Below, one piece after another: positions 17,750-27,581 of a stretch of 64,000 nucleotides of DNA (the stretch's first letter is position 1; each line of letters opens with the position of its first letter). Location: assembly GCF_029011175.1 (NCBI RefSeq), contig NZ_CP118946.1:124001-188000 (forward strand), written 5' to 3'. A model generated the notes under the pieces. That model ran no database searches and was not told the DNA's origin. It saw only the letters and a program-made list of their open reading frames with translations. Both the position numbers and the translations under genes were made by a program. This DNA is from Winkia neuii. GTDB taxonomy: Bacteria > Actinomycetota > Actinomycetes > Actinomycetales > Actinomycetaceae.

Positions 17750-18552
17750 GTAACACTCTTAGCGCAGCCGAAATAAGAGCAATTCCAACGCCTAAACCTT
17801 TCCAAGGCGCCCTTACCCACTTTTTGGCCTCTTTGTACAGCCAGACTGTAGGTAATCCCTGGTTTTTTGGCGGCGCAATAGGTATTCCGTTGCTAATGTA
17901 TTTTTTCTTTGCGGTAGGCCAGCCGTATTCGGATGAAAGTGTAGGCAACGGAAACGTGCAGGCGGCGATCATGGTGGGCATGGCCTGTTATGGGGCGCTT
18001 ACTACAGCAGGTTGGGGCACGTGCGTGACCGCCTTCGGCCGCAACACCGGGTGGTGGCGTACCTTGGCACTAACGCCGCTTTCTTTCCCCGCATATCTGG
18101 TTGCGCAGGTGGCCTCCGCCGTCTGCCAAGCTGGCCTGGCCACGCTTGTAACCTACATAGTTGGGGCCTGCACTGGGGCACACATGAATGCCCAGGTGTG
18201 GGGAGTGACCTACCTGCTCATATTGGTTTGCTGCTTCCCTCTGGCGGCGATGGGTTTCGCAATAGGTCTGGTAGTAAATGAGCAGGCGGCCAACTTCATC
18301 CTGACCATGATCCTGCTAGTTTCCGCGTTCCTGTCGGGCATGTTCATGCCGCTGGAGCAGATGGGCAAACTGGTGCAGGATATGGCCCCTTACACGCCGC
18401 TATATGGCATTATCAATCTGGTCAGGGCCCCGCTAATCGGCTGGGCCAACACATTCAACTGGTCTTGGGTGGTAAACATCGTAGTTTATTCCACGGTCTT
18501 TATCGCTCTGGCAGCCCTGTTGTACTCCCGCAAGGGGCGCACAGAAAGGTAG
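17746..18552 (+). CDS. ABC-2 type transporter permease
   Basis: 268 residues with six likely membrane segments (near 38-58, 70-95, 118-145, 152-178, 183-205, 240-262) and the ABC-2 signature region LVSAFLSGMFMPLEQMGKL before the last helices. The ATG at 17746 overlaps the ATPase stop. Together they form an exporter, probably for an antimicrobial or lipid, controlled by the two-component system encoded next. Confidence 0.9.
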   Translation: MSNTLSAAEIRAIPTPKPFQGALTHFLASLYSQTVGNPWFFGGAIGIPLLMYFFFAVGQPYSDESVGNGNVQAAIMVGMACYGALTTAGWGTCVTAFGRNTGWWRTLALTPLSFPAYLVAQVASAVCQAGLATLVTYIVGACTGAHMNAQVWGVTYLLILVCCFPLAAMGFAIGLVVNEQAANFILTMILLVSAFLSGMFMPLEQMGKLVQDMAPYTPLYGIINLVRAPLIGWANTFNWSWVVNIVVYSTVFIALAALLYSRKGRTER

Positions 18553-18555
18553 ATA

Positions 18556-19686
18556 ATGCTTACCAAGTCGAGGGCGGCGACCCACCCCTTGCGCGAGCGT
18601 TTAGAATCGCTGCCGTGGGCGCTGCCCTACCTGATCTTCATGTGGATCTTCCCCCTAATCGGGGTGGCCTCCGCAGCTGAGCTCTTCTGGACTATTGCGT
18701 GGCAGGTAGTTTTTACGGCTGTTTACGTGCAAACTTGGGTCCGGTCGGATTCGGCACCCGTGTCGGGGGACGTGGACCGTGCCGTGCTAATAACCATTGG
18801 GCTGATCTGTCTGCTGGCCGCGGTGGCGGTTTGGATATCTGGCGTTCCGCTTATGGCCGTGTACTGTTTTCCGTACCTGGCAGCAATCATTACCTTCCAG
18901 CTTCCCAGAGCCCACATAGGGCGGGCCTCTATTGTGCTGGCTGTTGCGACAACAGTTTTGCTTGTGAGTACCTACATCACCGGGCCGCGTGACGTAAACA
19001 TGTTGGCAGCCCCGGGGGTGGTGGTAATCGCTTACTTCATGACGGCAAAAGCCCGCCAAGAGGTAGAAGAAGACAGGGCGCGGGCGGTGGCCGCAGCCGA
19101 CCGGGTAGAAGCGTCAAAGGAGGGCGAACGCGCCCGCATCAGCGCCGACCTGCATGACGTACTGGGGCAAACTCTGACCGCCATAAACGTGAACGCGCAG
19201 GTGGGTACCAAAATGGTCGAAGCTGGTAGGACCGCGGAGGCCACCCAGTTCTTGCATCAAGTGCAACACCTTTCCCACCAGGCGCTCGCGGATATGCGCG
19301 CCGTTGTGGCTGCCACGCGGCGGGCGGACATAAATGAAGAAATAGAAAGCGCAAAGCAGCTCGCGAAAGCGGCCGGCATCACCCTCGATATTGAAGATAC
19401 CGGCCACCCGCCGCAGGGCGCGCCGAACACCGTGGCCGCCCACGTATTGCGCGAGGGCGTAGCCAACGTTGTGCATCATTCGGAGGCTTCCCGCATTCGT
19501 ATCCAGATCAGCCCCACCGAACTGTCGATTATCGACAACGGCAGGCAAAAGAAGAAATCTAACCGGCAGGGCACTGGCCTGCGGCAGTTGCGCGAGCGAG
19601 CCGCAGACTTAGGTGAATTGACTTGGAACCAAGACCAGTCCGGATTCCGGCTACACTTTTCCCTGAGGGAGGCAGAAAAGTCGTGA
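18556..19686 (+). CDS. Sensor histidine kinase, DesK/NarX (HisKA_3) type
   Basis: 376 residues. Four to six membrane helices fill residues 15-165 with little extracytoplasmic loop, followed by a coiled segment and the HisKA_3 dimerisation helix with the phospho-accepting His in ERARISADLHDVLGQTL (about 190-206). The ATPase domain (about 265-372) has GVANVVHHSEASRI (N box) and QGTGLRQLRERA (G box). DesK-like kinases beside ABC-2 exporters usually sense membrane state or peptide antibiotics. It follows the permease by 3 bases, and its stop overlaps the regulator start. Confidence 0.92.
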   Translation: MLTKSRAATHPLRERLESLPWALPYLIFMWIFPLIGVASAAELFWTIAWQVVFTAVYVQTWVRSDSAPVSGDVDRAVLITIGLICLLAAVAVWISGVPLMAVYCFPYLAAIITFQLPRAHIGRASIVLAVATTVLLVSTYITGPRDVNMLAAPGVVVIAYFMTAKARQEVEEDRARAVAAADRVEASKEGERARISADLHDVLGQTLTAINVNAQVGTKMVEAGRTAEATQFLHQVQHLSHQALADMRAVVAATRRADINEEIESAKQLAKAAGITLDIEDTGHPPQGAPNTVAAHVLREGVANVVHHSEASRIRIQISPTELSIIDNGRQKKKSNRQGTGLRQLRERAADLGELTWNQDQSGFRLHFSLREAEKS

Positions 19687-20288
19687 TCAACATTGCCGTG
19701 GTTGACGATCAAGCGATGGTGCGGGCCGGCCTGGTTGCGCTGCTAAACCTAGAATCTGACCTGCAGGTAGTGGGCGAGGGCAAAAACGGGGAAGAAGCCA
19801 TTCAAATCGCGCGGACGCCGGGCCTGGACGTCCTCTTGTTAGACGTCGAGATGCCAAAGATGGACGGCCTGGAGGCCCTTAGCAAAATTCAAGAGGCCGG
19901 AACCGGTCCACGCGTCCTGATGCTTACCACGTTCGACCGCCCCGGATGGGTAACCCGAGCCCTCGCAGGTGGGGCTAGCGGGTTCCTTGTCAAAGACCAG
20001 CCGGCAGCCCAGCTGGCAGAAGCGATCCGGCGCGTTCATGCGGGCATGCGCGTAGTAGACCCAGACCTGGCAGCCCGTTCCCTTGGACTGGGCCAGAATC
20101 CGCTCACCCCCAGGGAAACTGATGTATTGCGCGCCGCCCTCGACGGAGGAACCAGTGCCCAGATTGCTCGGCGAGTGGGGCTGTCGGAAGGAACCGTGCG
20201 CAACCACGTGGCTGCGGCAATGGCTAAGACGGGTGGAGCCTCGCGCATGGATGCCGCCCGCCGCGCCCACAACAATGGGTGGCTATGA
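19683..20288 (+). CDS. NarL/DesR-family response regulator
   Basis: 201 residues from a GTG that overlaps the kinase stop. Receiver domain 1-120 with DDQ acidic pair, phospho-acceptor Asp in LLLDVEMPKMDG (about 53-64), conserved Thr (LTTFD) and Lys (VKDQ). LuxR-type helix-turn-helix at about 137-195 (LTPRETDVLRAAL ... GLSEGTVRNHVAAAMAKTG). It probably controls the preceding ABC exporter genes. Confidence 0.93.
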   Translation: MINIAVVDDQAMVRAGLVALLNLESDLQVVGEGKNGEEAIQIARTPGLDVLLLDVEMPKMDGLEALSKIQEAGTGPRVLMLTTFDRPGWVTRALAGGASGFLVKDQPAAQLAEAIRRVHAGMRVVDPDLAARSLGLGQNPLTPRETDVLRAALDGGTSAQIARRVGLSEGTVRNHVAAAMAKTGGASRMDAARRAHNNGWL

Positions 20289-20304
20289 CCCGTATAGTGA
20301 AGGT

Positions 20305-21006
20305 ATGGAACGCAAACTAGCCCTGATAACTGGCGGCACTCGCGGCATCGGTGCGGCGATTGCTGCTGAATTGGCATCCACCCACGAACTCATCATCGGC
20401 GGCACCAACGCCGAGCGCGTCGAAGAAGCCGTGGCAAAGTATCCGCATGCGCGCCCCTTCGTGTGCGACCTGCTCGATGTGGAGGCCATTGCGGACGCAG
20501 TAGCAGCTTTGAATCTGGATTCCTTGGATGTGGCGGTGCTGTCTGCTGGCACATCTGCGCGCGGCAAGATTGCCGAGGTCGAACCCGAGGTGTGGACTCG
20601 TACGCTCACCTTGAACGTAACTTCCGTAGCCGAGACCATTCGCCAGCTTCTGCCCGCCCTTCGCGCCGCAAAGGGGCAGGTAATAGCTATTAACTCTGGT
20701 TCGGGGTACACCTCGAAGGCCGGCAATGCCGTGTACTCGGCCTCGAAATTTGCGCTGCGAGCCCTAACGGATGCTCTTCGCGAAGAGGAACGGGGGCGGG
20801 TGCGTGTCAGCTCGATTCATCCGGGGCGCGTAGACACCGACATGCAAGTGCAGATCCAAAAGGAGGCCGGACACGGCTACGAACCCACCGACCATGTTGC
20901 GCCGGAGTCGGTGGCCAAGGCGGTGCGCGCAGTAGTCGATACTTCCGCCGAGGCAACGATCGAAAACCTAGAAATTAGGCCGGTCGTAAAAACCCCCACC
21001 GCCTGA
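20305..21006 (+). CDS. Short-chain dehydrogenase/reductase
   Basis: 233 residues of a classical SDR: NAD(P) motif TGGTRGIG (about 9-16), the NxxG-like LSAGTSA (about 83-89), catalytic Ser in INSGSG and the YSASK motif with catalytic Tyr and Lys (about 152-156), then HPGRVDTDM. The substrate cannot be inferred. The start is 17 bases after the regulator stop with a GAAGG site in between, so it may be read through from that operon. Confidence 0.9.
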   Translation: MERKLALITGGTRGIGAAIAAELASTHELIIGGTNAERVEEAVAKYPHARPFVCDLLDVEAIADAVAALNLDSLDVAVLSAGTSARGKIAEVEPEVWTRTLTLNVTSVAETIRQLLPALRAAKGQVIAINSGSGYTSKAGNAVYSASKFALRALTDALREEERGRVRVSSIHPGRVDTDMQVQIQKEAGHGYEPTDHVAPESVAKAVRAVVDTSAEATIENLEIRPVVKTPTA

Positions 21007-21056
21007 AAGAGGCATCCTGATAAACTTCACATAGTTCCTATCCAGATGGAGAAGCT

Positions 21057-22303
21057 ATGTCCCTTGAAGAAGCCCAACAGGATCTCTCGGATCCGCAGCT
21101 GGCACCCATAAGGTTGCAGCAGATCGCGGGGGAGTTCCCGCAGCTGCGCCCGCAGATTGCCTTGCACCCACAGGCCTATCCGGCCTTGCTGGAGTGGCTA
21201 CAGAACCTGGGGGATGCCGATGTGGATAAGGCGTTGCGCAGGCGGCGTCTTTTTGAAAAACAGGGTGCTACTGCCCAGGAAGAACCTGCGGGGCCTGACC
21301 CGGATGAATCTACTCTGGAACAGGAACCAGAGAACATGCCCGCCACTCCTGCCGAAGACGATACGGACCAGGCGCAAGCACCTGCTGAGGACGAATCGCA
21401 CACCGAGCCGTCCCCCCAGATAGAAGAGCAGAATGATCAGCCAGAGGGGCAGAGCGCGGCTGAGCTTGCGGGCTCTAGCGGGCAGGGTGAAGCTGACAGT
21501 GAGGAAGAGGTGCACCACGGTGAACACGTTGCTGCGAACAGCAGCGCAGTCACCGGTGAAGAAGCTCCTAGCATTTCTTATACTTCGGCATATGGGTCGG
21601 GTAGGCAGAACCCCGAGGAAACGGTGGTTATCCCCAAATTTGAGCAGGAGCGGATGAAACGCGAATATCAGCCGGCTCCTGCGTCGGGTACTTCGGCGCC
21701 CGCTGCTAAGAAGAAGTCGAAAGCAGTACCGATTTTGGCAACCCTGCTGGCCCTAGCCCTAGTTGTGTTGGTGGCCTCGGGAATTTTGTTGTTTAAAACC
21801 GGGGTAAGCGCCCGGCGCCAGCGGCCACACCAACCCAGAGTGAGACAACTCAGGCGGCCCCCGAGACTAAGAGCTCGGAACCGACCGAAAGTGACAGCCC
21901 AAGCTGGGATGACCCGGCCAAGGCCCCCTATCCGGTCAGTGGGCAGTACGTGGAAACTGGCGCCTTCGTGATGCCTTCAGGAAATATTGCTTGCAAGCTC
22001 GAGGGCGACGGCGTCAGTTGCACTGTCTACCAGAATGATTACCGGCGCGCGGGCGTAGAGAATTGTGGGGACGGCAAGGCAACTCTAGCTGTTGAGGGCG
22101 ATGCGGCTGCCGTGCTGCGCTGTGGTACGGATGCCCAGACTAGTTCCACTCGTCCCTTGGACTACGGGCAGACTGCGTTCAAAGATAAGGTTGCCTGTTC
22201 TGCTACTCAGGATGGGGTGCAGTGCTGGAATCTGGATTCGGGCAAGTCATTCTTCGCGAACCGGCAGGGCTGGTCTAGAGGATCGGACGGCCGCGATCAG
22301 TGA
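21057..22303 (+). pseudogene. LRV-domain membrane protein with secreted C-terminal domain, apparent frameshift
   Basis: The N-terminal 65 residues (SLEEAQQDLSDPQLAPIRLQ and the following FPQLRPQIALHPQAYPALLE) match the variant leucine-rich-repeat module frequent in Actinomycetales and Bifidobacteriales. An acidic Glu/Pro/Gln linker (70-215), a Lys stop-transfer patch and a membrane helix (VPILATLLALALVVLVASGI) follow. Just after it, at the GGGG run at 21801-21804, the frame is lost. One extra G restores a frame (KRPAPAATPTQSETTQ ...) that runs through a Cys-containing outer domain (NIACKLEGDGVSC, ENCGDGK, VLRCGTD, VACSATQDGVQCW) to the stop at 22303. As written, an out-of-frame tail rich in Arg ends at 21971. 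I read this as one gene with an indel, either a sequence error or a true mutation. The methyltransferase start overlaps its stop (GTGA). Confidence 0.8.
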
Positions 22304-23790
22304 GCCTGCGCAAGCTAGACGCGGCACTGCGAAAGTGCAACTTTTCGCCCTCGGGATTTGCGGCCGAACTTGACGAGGCCTGGCAGGACTGGGCGCGTGG
22401 GTTAGAATCGCCCACCCAAAGGGCGGTTTCTGGATGGTTGCAGCTGGGTGAGTTGAATGCGTTGCGCGTCGCGATCGCGTTGTTCGTGACGGGGCATCGT
22501 GTTTCAAAAGGGCAGGTAGAAGAGTTTTTGCCAGAAGCTACCTGTTTGTGTGACGGGCAGCAGAGGCTGCGCGCTCGCTGGCGCCTGTCGCCGTTGCAAA
22601 TCAGCATAGACGGCAAGGAGCATACCTGGTTTGTGCCTTCGGATCCGCGTTCGGTACCGGGGGTGCCGCTTCCGGCAGACCACGTGCTGGGCTTGGGCGG
22701 GGCAACGAATTCGCTACTGGCGTGGACGCCCAGGGAACACTTCGGTACCGTCCTCGACCTGGGGTGCGGATCGGGAGCGCAGGCGTTGGCTGCTACGGCA
22801 CACGCTGATTCGGTTACTGGCGTAGATATTTTGCCGCGAGCTCTTGGAGCGGCAGGCGTGGCGGCGCAGCTGGCCGGTGAGTCCGTTGAGCTTTTGCAAT
22901 CCGATATGTTTTCGGCGGTGCGAGGGCGTCGCTTCGACCTGATCGTCTCTAACCCGCCTTTTGTGATCACCCCGCAGCAGGCGCGCGAGGGCGAGCGGTT
23001 CACCTACCGAGACGGCGGGCGTGACGGGGACGATTTGGTTGCCGAGCTAGTCGCAGCCTTGCCCGAGTACCTTAGCGAAGGTGGGGTGGCCGCCCTCATT
23101 TGTAATTGGCAGATTACGGGGCAGTGGCGCGAACGTTGGGACTCGTGGTTGTCCCACAGCCCGTTGGATGCTTGGGTGTGCTTGCGTGAAGTTGCCTCGC
23201 CGGCCGCATACGCCAAAATGTGGTTACGTGACGAGGGGCTTATTCCCGGAACCGCCGAATACGCTGCGCGGGAAAGGCTGTGGCTTGACGATTTTGATCG
23301 CCGCGGCATTACGGGGGTGGGTTTTGGTTACGTGCTGCTACATAGGGGGCAGGGCGTCCCGGTGCGCCGTTTTGAGGACGCGTTGGGCACCGACCGGGCG
23401 CCGGGCAGCGAGTTCGCCTCACATCTGCTAACGGCTTTCGCTAGAGAACGCGGAGGAGGATTAGAAGACACGGCTTTAAAGGAGGCGCGGTTGGTTGTGC
23501 CTCACGACGTTACTGAGGAACGCTTTTACACGCCTGGGGCGCAGGATCCACAAGTGATTATGTTGCACCAAGGGGGCGGGGTAGGTCGCCAAATTAGGGT
23601 AGATACCGCTCTGGCAGGGCTGGCGGGCGCCTGTGATGGGGAGCTTGCCATTGGGCAGATTATTGGGGCCCTTTCGGTGCTTTTAGACGCGGATAAGGGC
23701 GAATTGGAGCGCGAATTGTTGCCGCGGGTGCGCGATTTGTACTGGCAAGGATTCTTGCGCGAGACCGCAGACTCGCCTGTGCGGTTTTAG
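22300..23790 (+). CDS. N5-glutamine/RlmG-like class I SAM methyltransferase
   Basis: 496 residues with a central methyltransferase domain: SAM motif VLDLGCGSGAQAL (about 150-162), DILPRAL acidic motif and SNPPF (about 217-221), the NPPF tetrad of enzymes that methylate amide or exocyclic nitrogen. An N-terminal helical domain (1-130) and a C-terminal winged-helix-like domain (about 370-496) flank it, the architecture of a large actinobacterial protein group annotated only as methyltransferase. The target is unknown. The GTG start at 22300 overlaps the previous stop. Confidence 0.85.
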   Translation: MSLRKLDAALRKCNFSPSGFAAELDEAWQDWARGLESPTQRAVSGWLQLGELNALRVAIALFVTGHRVSKGQVEEFLPEATCLCDGQQRLRARWRLSPLQISIDGKEHTWFVPSDPRSVPGVPLPADHVLGLGGATNSLLAWTPREHFGTVLDLGCGSGAQALAATAHADSVTGVDILPRALGAAGVAAQLAGESVELLQSDMFSAVRGRRFDLIVSNPPFVITPQQAREGERFTYRDGGRDGDDLVAELVAALPEYLSEGGVAALICNWQITGQWRERWDSWLSHSPLDAWVCLREVASPAAYAKMWLRDEGLIPGTAEYAARERLWLDDFDRRGITGVGFGYVLLHRGQGVPVRRFEDALGTDRAPGSEFASHLLTAFARERGGGLEDTALKEARLVVPHDVTEERFYTPGAQDPQVIMLHQGGGVGRQIRVDTALAGLAGACDGELAIGQIIGALSVLLDADKGELERELLPRVRDLYWQGFLRETADSPVRF

Positions 23791-23820
23791 GTAGAGGATT
23801 TTGAAGCTAGGGGACTTGTT

Positions 23821-24121
23821 TTGTTAGAGGGCGCATTTGACACTCCGGGGCGTAGGGGTGCCTTTACTGCAGGGGCATCCTTGTGTGGGATCGCGTTTGG
23901 TTGCCTAATCGGGATAATTATTATGGCCGTGCGCGCCCGGTCGGTTGCTTTCCCCGTGTGGGGGGGCAATTGCAGTCAGCTCGTTTGCGGCCTGCGCGTT
24001 TGCCACTTGGAATACGTTGAGGGCGGATCCTGACCGGGCTGGACGCACGCTTATTGTGACAGGCGTGGCGGCCTTACTAGTCTCTGTGGTATCCGCAGTA
24101 GTTGTTGCTTCAGCCTTCTAA
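23821..24121 (+). pseudogene. Small multi-span membrane protein, frameshifted at a G7 tract
   Basis: From a TTG at 23821 with AGGGGA upstream, the frame encodes GAFDTPGRRGAF and a membrane helix (GASLCGIAFGCLIGIIIMAV), then reaches a run of seven G at 23960-23966. Past the run that frame becomes Cys/Arg-rich and stops at 24033. Reading with one G fewer continues as a hydrophobic protein (AIAVSSFAACAFATWNTL, then TLIVTGVAALLVSVVSAVVV) to a TAA at 24119-24121. So this looks like one three-helix protein with a 1-base insertion in a homopolymer, either slippage, phase variation or sequence error. No family recognised. Confidence 0.55.
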
Positions 24122-24167
24122 CTTTGCCGGCTTGGTAAGGCCGGCTGGCGGGGCCCGTTCATTGGTT

Positions 24168-24187
24168 TTCTTAGTTGCCTTCTTGCG
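24168..24187 (-). repeat. 20-bp match to the lysine-rich tail of topA
   Basis: TTCTTAGTTGCCTTCTTGCG occurs here and at 24958-24977 inside topA. GCTGGCGGGGCC is likewise shared between 24134 and the topA terminator (24794), in the same order. The region 24122-24516 (about 395 bases) has no convincing gene and may hold a decayed duplicate of the topA 3' end. Confidence 0.4.
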
Positions 24188-24516
24188 TGGACCTCAATAG
24201 GAGGATAAGTCGCGTCACGACACAGAGACGATGGATTCTTCCAGGCCAGCCCCAACTTCCATGCGCAAATCATTGAATAATAATCAATAGGGGCGGCATT
24301 CTGAAGGTTGCTCAAAGCTTGTGCGAAACGTTAGTAAATACTCATTAGGGTTTAATGGTAGTGCTGCCGAATGCGCGCGACATGGGATTCTAACAAAATG
24401 AAATATTAAGGTTTGAATTAGTGTCGACAAGGCGTTAATCTGGGGCGGCGCCCGAAACTGGGCGGTGTATGCCCCGATATGCATGCGGCATCGGTGGCGG
24501 CGTGATTGGAGGTGCG

Positions 24517-24762
24517 GTGGTGCACTCAAGGGAGCGGCAGACCACTGCTTCGGTTAAGTTCTATATGCTGTGCTTCATTGCGCAAGTAGTTATTTTGATC
24601 GGCAATATTTTATTGCAGTGGAGCCTCGGGGATTCATTTAAACAAGCTACGCACCATTCACTAAATTATTTCATTGGCATTTTTATGGTGATTACCGTTG
24701 TGATTGGTGTTGTCGCCTTCAGACGAGCAAACGGCGGCCGCCGAGGCAGAGCTCAGGGGTAA
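24517..24762 (+). CDS. Small membrane protein of unknown function
   Basis: About 80 residues starting at one of two adjacent GTG codons (24517 or 24520), each close behind a GGAGG site. Two hydrophobic helices (FYMLCFIAQVVILIGNIL and YFIGIFMVITVVIGVVAF) are separated by a polar loop, with a basic C terminus (RRANGGRRGRAQG). I do not recognise it. It converges on topA, and the topA terminator hairpin lies between the two genes. Confidence 0.5.
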   Translation: MVHSRERQTTASVKFYMLCFIAQVVILIGNILLQWSLGDSFKQATHHSLNYFIGIFMVITVVIGVVAFRRANGGRRGRAQG

Positions 24763-24789
24763 GCCTCAACCCTTCGGTATGCAGTCCAG

Positions 24790-24824
24790 GTCTGCTGGCG
24801 GGGCCGGTGGCCTCGCCAGCAGAC
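24790..24824. terminator. Hairpin between the small membrane gene and topA
   Basis: Perfect 11-bp stem GTCTGCTGGCG / CGCCAGCAGAC with a 13-nt loop, 3 bases past the topA stop. It can serve both convergent genes. Confidence 0.65.
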
Positions 24825-24827
24825 TAT

Positions 24828-27581
24828 CTATTTAGATGATTTCTTCGCAGCTGTCTTCTTGGCTGCGGGTTTCTTTGCCGTCGTCTTCTTTGTTGCAGCC
24901 TTTTTCGTAGTGGTTTTCTTTGTTGTGGTTTTCTTGGCTGTGCTCCGCTTCGTGGTCTTCTTAGTTGCCTTCTTGCGCGGGCCCTTCGCCCTCTTGTCGG
25001 CAAGCAACTGGAAGGCCCGTTCCACCTCTAGGTGTTCTATGCTTTCGCCGCGCGGCACGGTCACATTCGTGGTGCCGTCAGTAATGTAGGGTCCGAAGCG
25101 GCCATCCTTGATAACTACTGGTTTTTCAGTGGCCGGATCGGTGCCTAGCTCGCGAAGGGGCGGTTTCGCTGCTCGCCTACCGCGCTGCTTAGGCTGGGAG
25201 TAGATCTTCAGTGCCTCTTCCAAGGTGATGGTGAACATCTGCTCTTCAGTCTCTAAGGAACGCGAATCTTTCCCCTTCTTCAGGTAGGGGCCGAAACGCC
25301 CATTCTGGGCGGTAATGACCTCGCCAGATTCCGGATCAGTGCCGACCTCACGGGGCAGAGACAGCAGCTGCAAGGCGTCCTCGAAAGTAATGTCCGCAAG
25401 GTTTTGAGTCTTCAGTAGCGAAGCAGTCTTGGGCTTAATCTTCTTCTTTCCAGTGCCCTGTTCCTCCTCGGGAATGACCTCGGTGACATAGGGGCCGAAA
25501 CGCCCGTTCTTAGCCACGATAGTGCGCCCAGTGTTGGGGTATACGCCGAGTTCGCGGCCGTCGTCTGCGGCAGCAGCGTACAGTTCCTTTACCTTTTCGG
25601 GGCTCAGCTCGTCCGGAGCCACGTCGTCCGGGATGGAGGCGCGCTTGCCGTCCTTATCTTCCAGGTAGGGGCCGAAACGCCCGACGCGTACCGCCACGCC
25701 CTCGCCCAGATCAATGGTGTTGACGGTGCGGGCATCAATGTCGCCCAGCGAGGAAACAGCGTGCTTGAGGCCGGCGACCTCGCCAGATCCATCCGCTCCG
25801 AAGTAGAACTGTCCAAGCCATTGCTTGCGATCAGCATTGCCCGCGGCGATCTTGTCCAGGTCCTCCTCCAAAGAGGCAGTGAAGTCGTAGTCGACCAGAT
25901 CAGGCAGGTTCTGTTCCAACAGGCGGGTGACCGAGAAGGCCAGCCAGGTGGGGATTAGCGCCTGGCCGCGGTGTAGCACGTAGCCGCGATCTCCAATCAC
26001 GCCAATGGTAGCGGCGTAGGTGGAGGGGCGGCCAATACCGCGTTCTTCCAGGGCTTTTACCAGGGACGCTTCCGTGTACCGCGGAGGCGGGGTAGTGGTG
26101 TGCTCGCGGTCCTCGTAGTCGACCTTCTTCACCTGCAACGTGTCGCCCTCGGAAAGCTTCGGCAAACGTACGTTTTCGCCAGCCGATTTGGCGTAGCGAT
26201 CCTTGTCCCGGCCCTCTTCGTAAGCAGCCAAGAAGCCGCGGTCGGTAATGACCGTGCCGGAGGCCGAGAAAGTGGCTTTACCCTCGGAAGAGTCGGCCTG
26301 GATGCGCACGGTAGCTGTTTGCCCGCGAGCATCATTCATCTGCGAGGCCACAGTGCGCTTCCAGATCAGGTCGTAAAGACGCAATTCCGCACCGCTGATC
26401 TGCCCGGCCACCTGGTCTGGGGAACGGAAGTGGGCACCCGCTGGGCGGATAGCTTCGTGAGCCTCCTGCGCGCCCTTGGATTTGGTTGCGTAAAAGCGCG
26501 GCTTGGCGGGAATCGAGGTGGCTCCGTACAGCTCGCTGGCCTGTTTGCGGGCCGCAGCAATCGCCTGTGACGACAGCGCTGTGGAGTCAGTACGCATGTA
26601 GGTGATGAAACCGTTTTCGTACAAGGTCTGGGCAACCCGCATGGTCTGGCGCGAGGACATGCGCAGCTTGCGGGAAGCCTCCTGCTGCAACGTCGACGTG
26701 GTAAAGGGCGCCGCCGGCCTGCGCGTGTACGGCTTAGTGTCCAGTTTCTGGACCGTGTATGGGGACGTTTTTTCCAGTGCCTTGCCGAGGGCGGAAGCCT
26801 GCTCTGCCTGCAGTACGTGCACCTTGGCCAGCTGGGCCTTCTTTGTCAACTGGCCGTCGTCGCCAAAGTCGCGTCCAGTAGCCAGGCGATGGCCATCGAG
26901 TTCTACCAGCTTGGCTTCGAATTCGCCCTCGTCGTTCGCTAAAGTAGCAGCAATATCCCAGTAGGTTGCGGGCACAAATTCGATGCGTTCGCGTTCGCGG
27001 TCTACAACCATGCGCGTCGCCACAGACTGAACGCGCCCAGCGGAAGAGCCAGCCTGGACCTTGCGCCACAGTAGCGGAGACACTTCGTAACCGTACAGGC
27101 GGTCGAGCACGCGGCGGGTCTCCTGAGCGTCCACCAGGTCAGTATCGAGCTCGCGGGTGTTGGCAAGAGCGTTGGAAATGGCATCCTTGGTGATTTCGTG
27201 GAACACCATGCGGTATACGGGAACCTTCGGCTTTAGCACCTGCAGTAGGTGCCATGCGATCGCTTCACCTTCGCGGTCCTCATCTGTTGCCAGATAGAGT
27301 TCGTCGGCCTCTTTTAGAGCTTTGCGCAGCTGAGTAACCGTCTTCTTCTTGTCCGGGCTGACAACGTAATAGGGGTCGAAGCCGTCGTCTACGTCCACTG
27401 CGAACTTGCCGTAGGGGCCTTTCTTCATGTCGGCAGGTAGGTCGGAGGGTTTAGGCAGGTCGCGCACATGGCCGACTGATGCCAGCACATGAAAAGACGG
27501 TCCTAAGTAGCCAGCAATAGTTTTAGCTTTGGCTGGAGACTCGACTATTACTAGCTTCGAGTTCTTGTCTGCCTGCGACAC
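24828..27581 (-). CDS. topA: DNA topoisomerase I
   Basis: 917 residues, type IA topoisomerase, which relaxes negative supercoils. TOPRIM domain at the N terminus (VIVESPAKAKTI; DEDREGEAIAWHL acidic metal site at about 115-127), HEITKDAI and QETRRVLDRLYGY, active-site Tyr in FITYMRTDS (about 325-333) and GIGRPSTYA. The C terminus carries four repeats of the NGRFGPY type (about 655-860) that replace zinc fingers in actinobacterial TopA, followed by a Lys/Thr/Ala tail (about 875-917) like the basic tail that aids processivity in mycobacteria. It is transcribed alone. Confidence 0.97.
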   Translation of the reverse strand: MSQADKNSKLVIVESPAKAKTIAGYLGPSFHVLASVGHVRDLPKPSDLPADMKKGPYGKFAVDVDDGFDPYYVVSPDKKKTVTQLRKALKEADELYLATDEDREGEAIAWHLLQVLKPKVPVYRMVFHEITKDAISNALANTRELDTDLVDAQETRRVLDRLYGYEVSPLLWRKVQAGSSAGRVQSVATRMVVDRERERIEFVPATYWDIAATLANDEGEFEAKLVELDGHRLATGRDFGDDGQLTKKAQLAKVHVLQAEQASALGKALEKTSPYTVQKLDTKPYTRRPAAPFTTSTLQQEASRKLRMSSRQTMRVAQTLYENGFITYMRTDSTALSSQAIAAARKQASELYGATSIPAKPRFYATKSKGAQEAHEAIRPAGAHFRSPDQVAGQISGAELRLYDLIWKRTVASQMNDARGQTATVRIQADSSEGKATFSASGTVITDRGFLAAYEEGRDKDRYAKSAGENVRLPKLSEGDTLQVKKVDYEDREHTTTPPPRYTEASLVKALEERGIGRPSTYAATIGVIGDRGYVLHRGQALIPTWLAFSVTRLLEQNLPDLVDYDFTASLEEDLDKIAAGNADRKQWLGQFYFGADGSGEVAGLKHAVSSLGDIDARTVNTIDLGEGVAVRVGRFGPYLEDKDGKRASIPDDVAPDELSPEKVKELYAAAADDGRELGVYPNTGRTIVAKNGRFGPYVTEVIPEEEQGTGKKKIKPKTASLLKTQNLADITFEDALQLLSLPREVGTDPESGEVITAQNGRFGPYLKKGKDSRSLETEEQMFTITLEEALKIYSQPKQRGRRAAKPPLRELGTDPATEKPVVIKDGRFGPYITDGTTNVTVPRGESIEHLEVERAFQLLADKRAKGPRKKATKKTTKRSTAKKTTTKKTTTKKAATKKTTAKKPAAKKTAAKKSSK

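Noticed and set aside
24859-25089. Hydrophobic Val/Phe-rich plus-strand ORF
   Set aside because: It is the complement of the lysine-codon tail of topA; Lys codons read backwards give Phe/Leu/Val.
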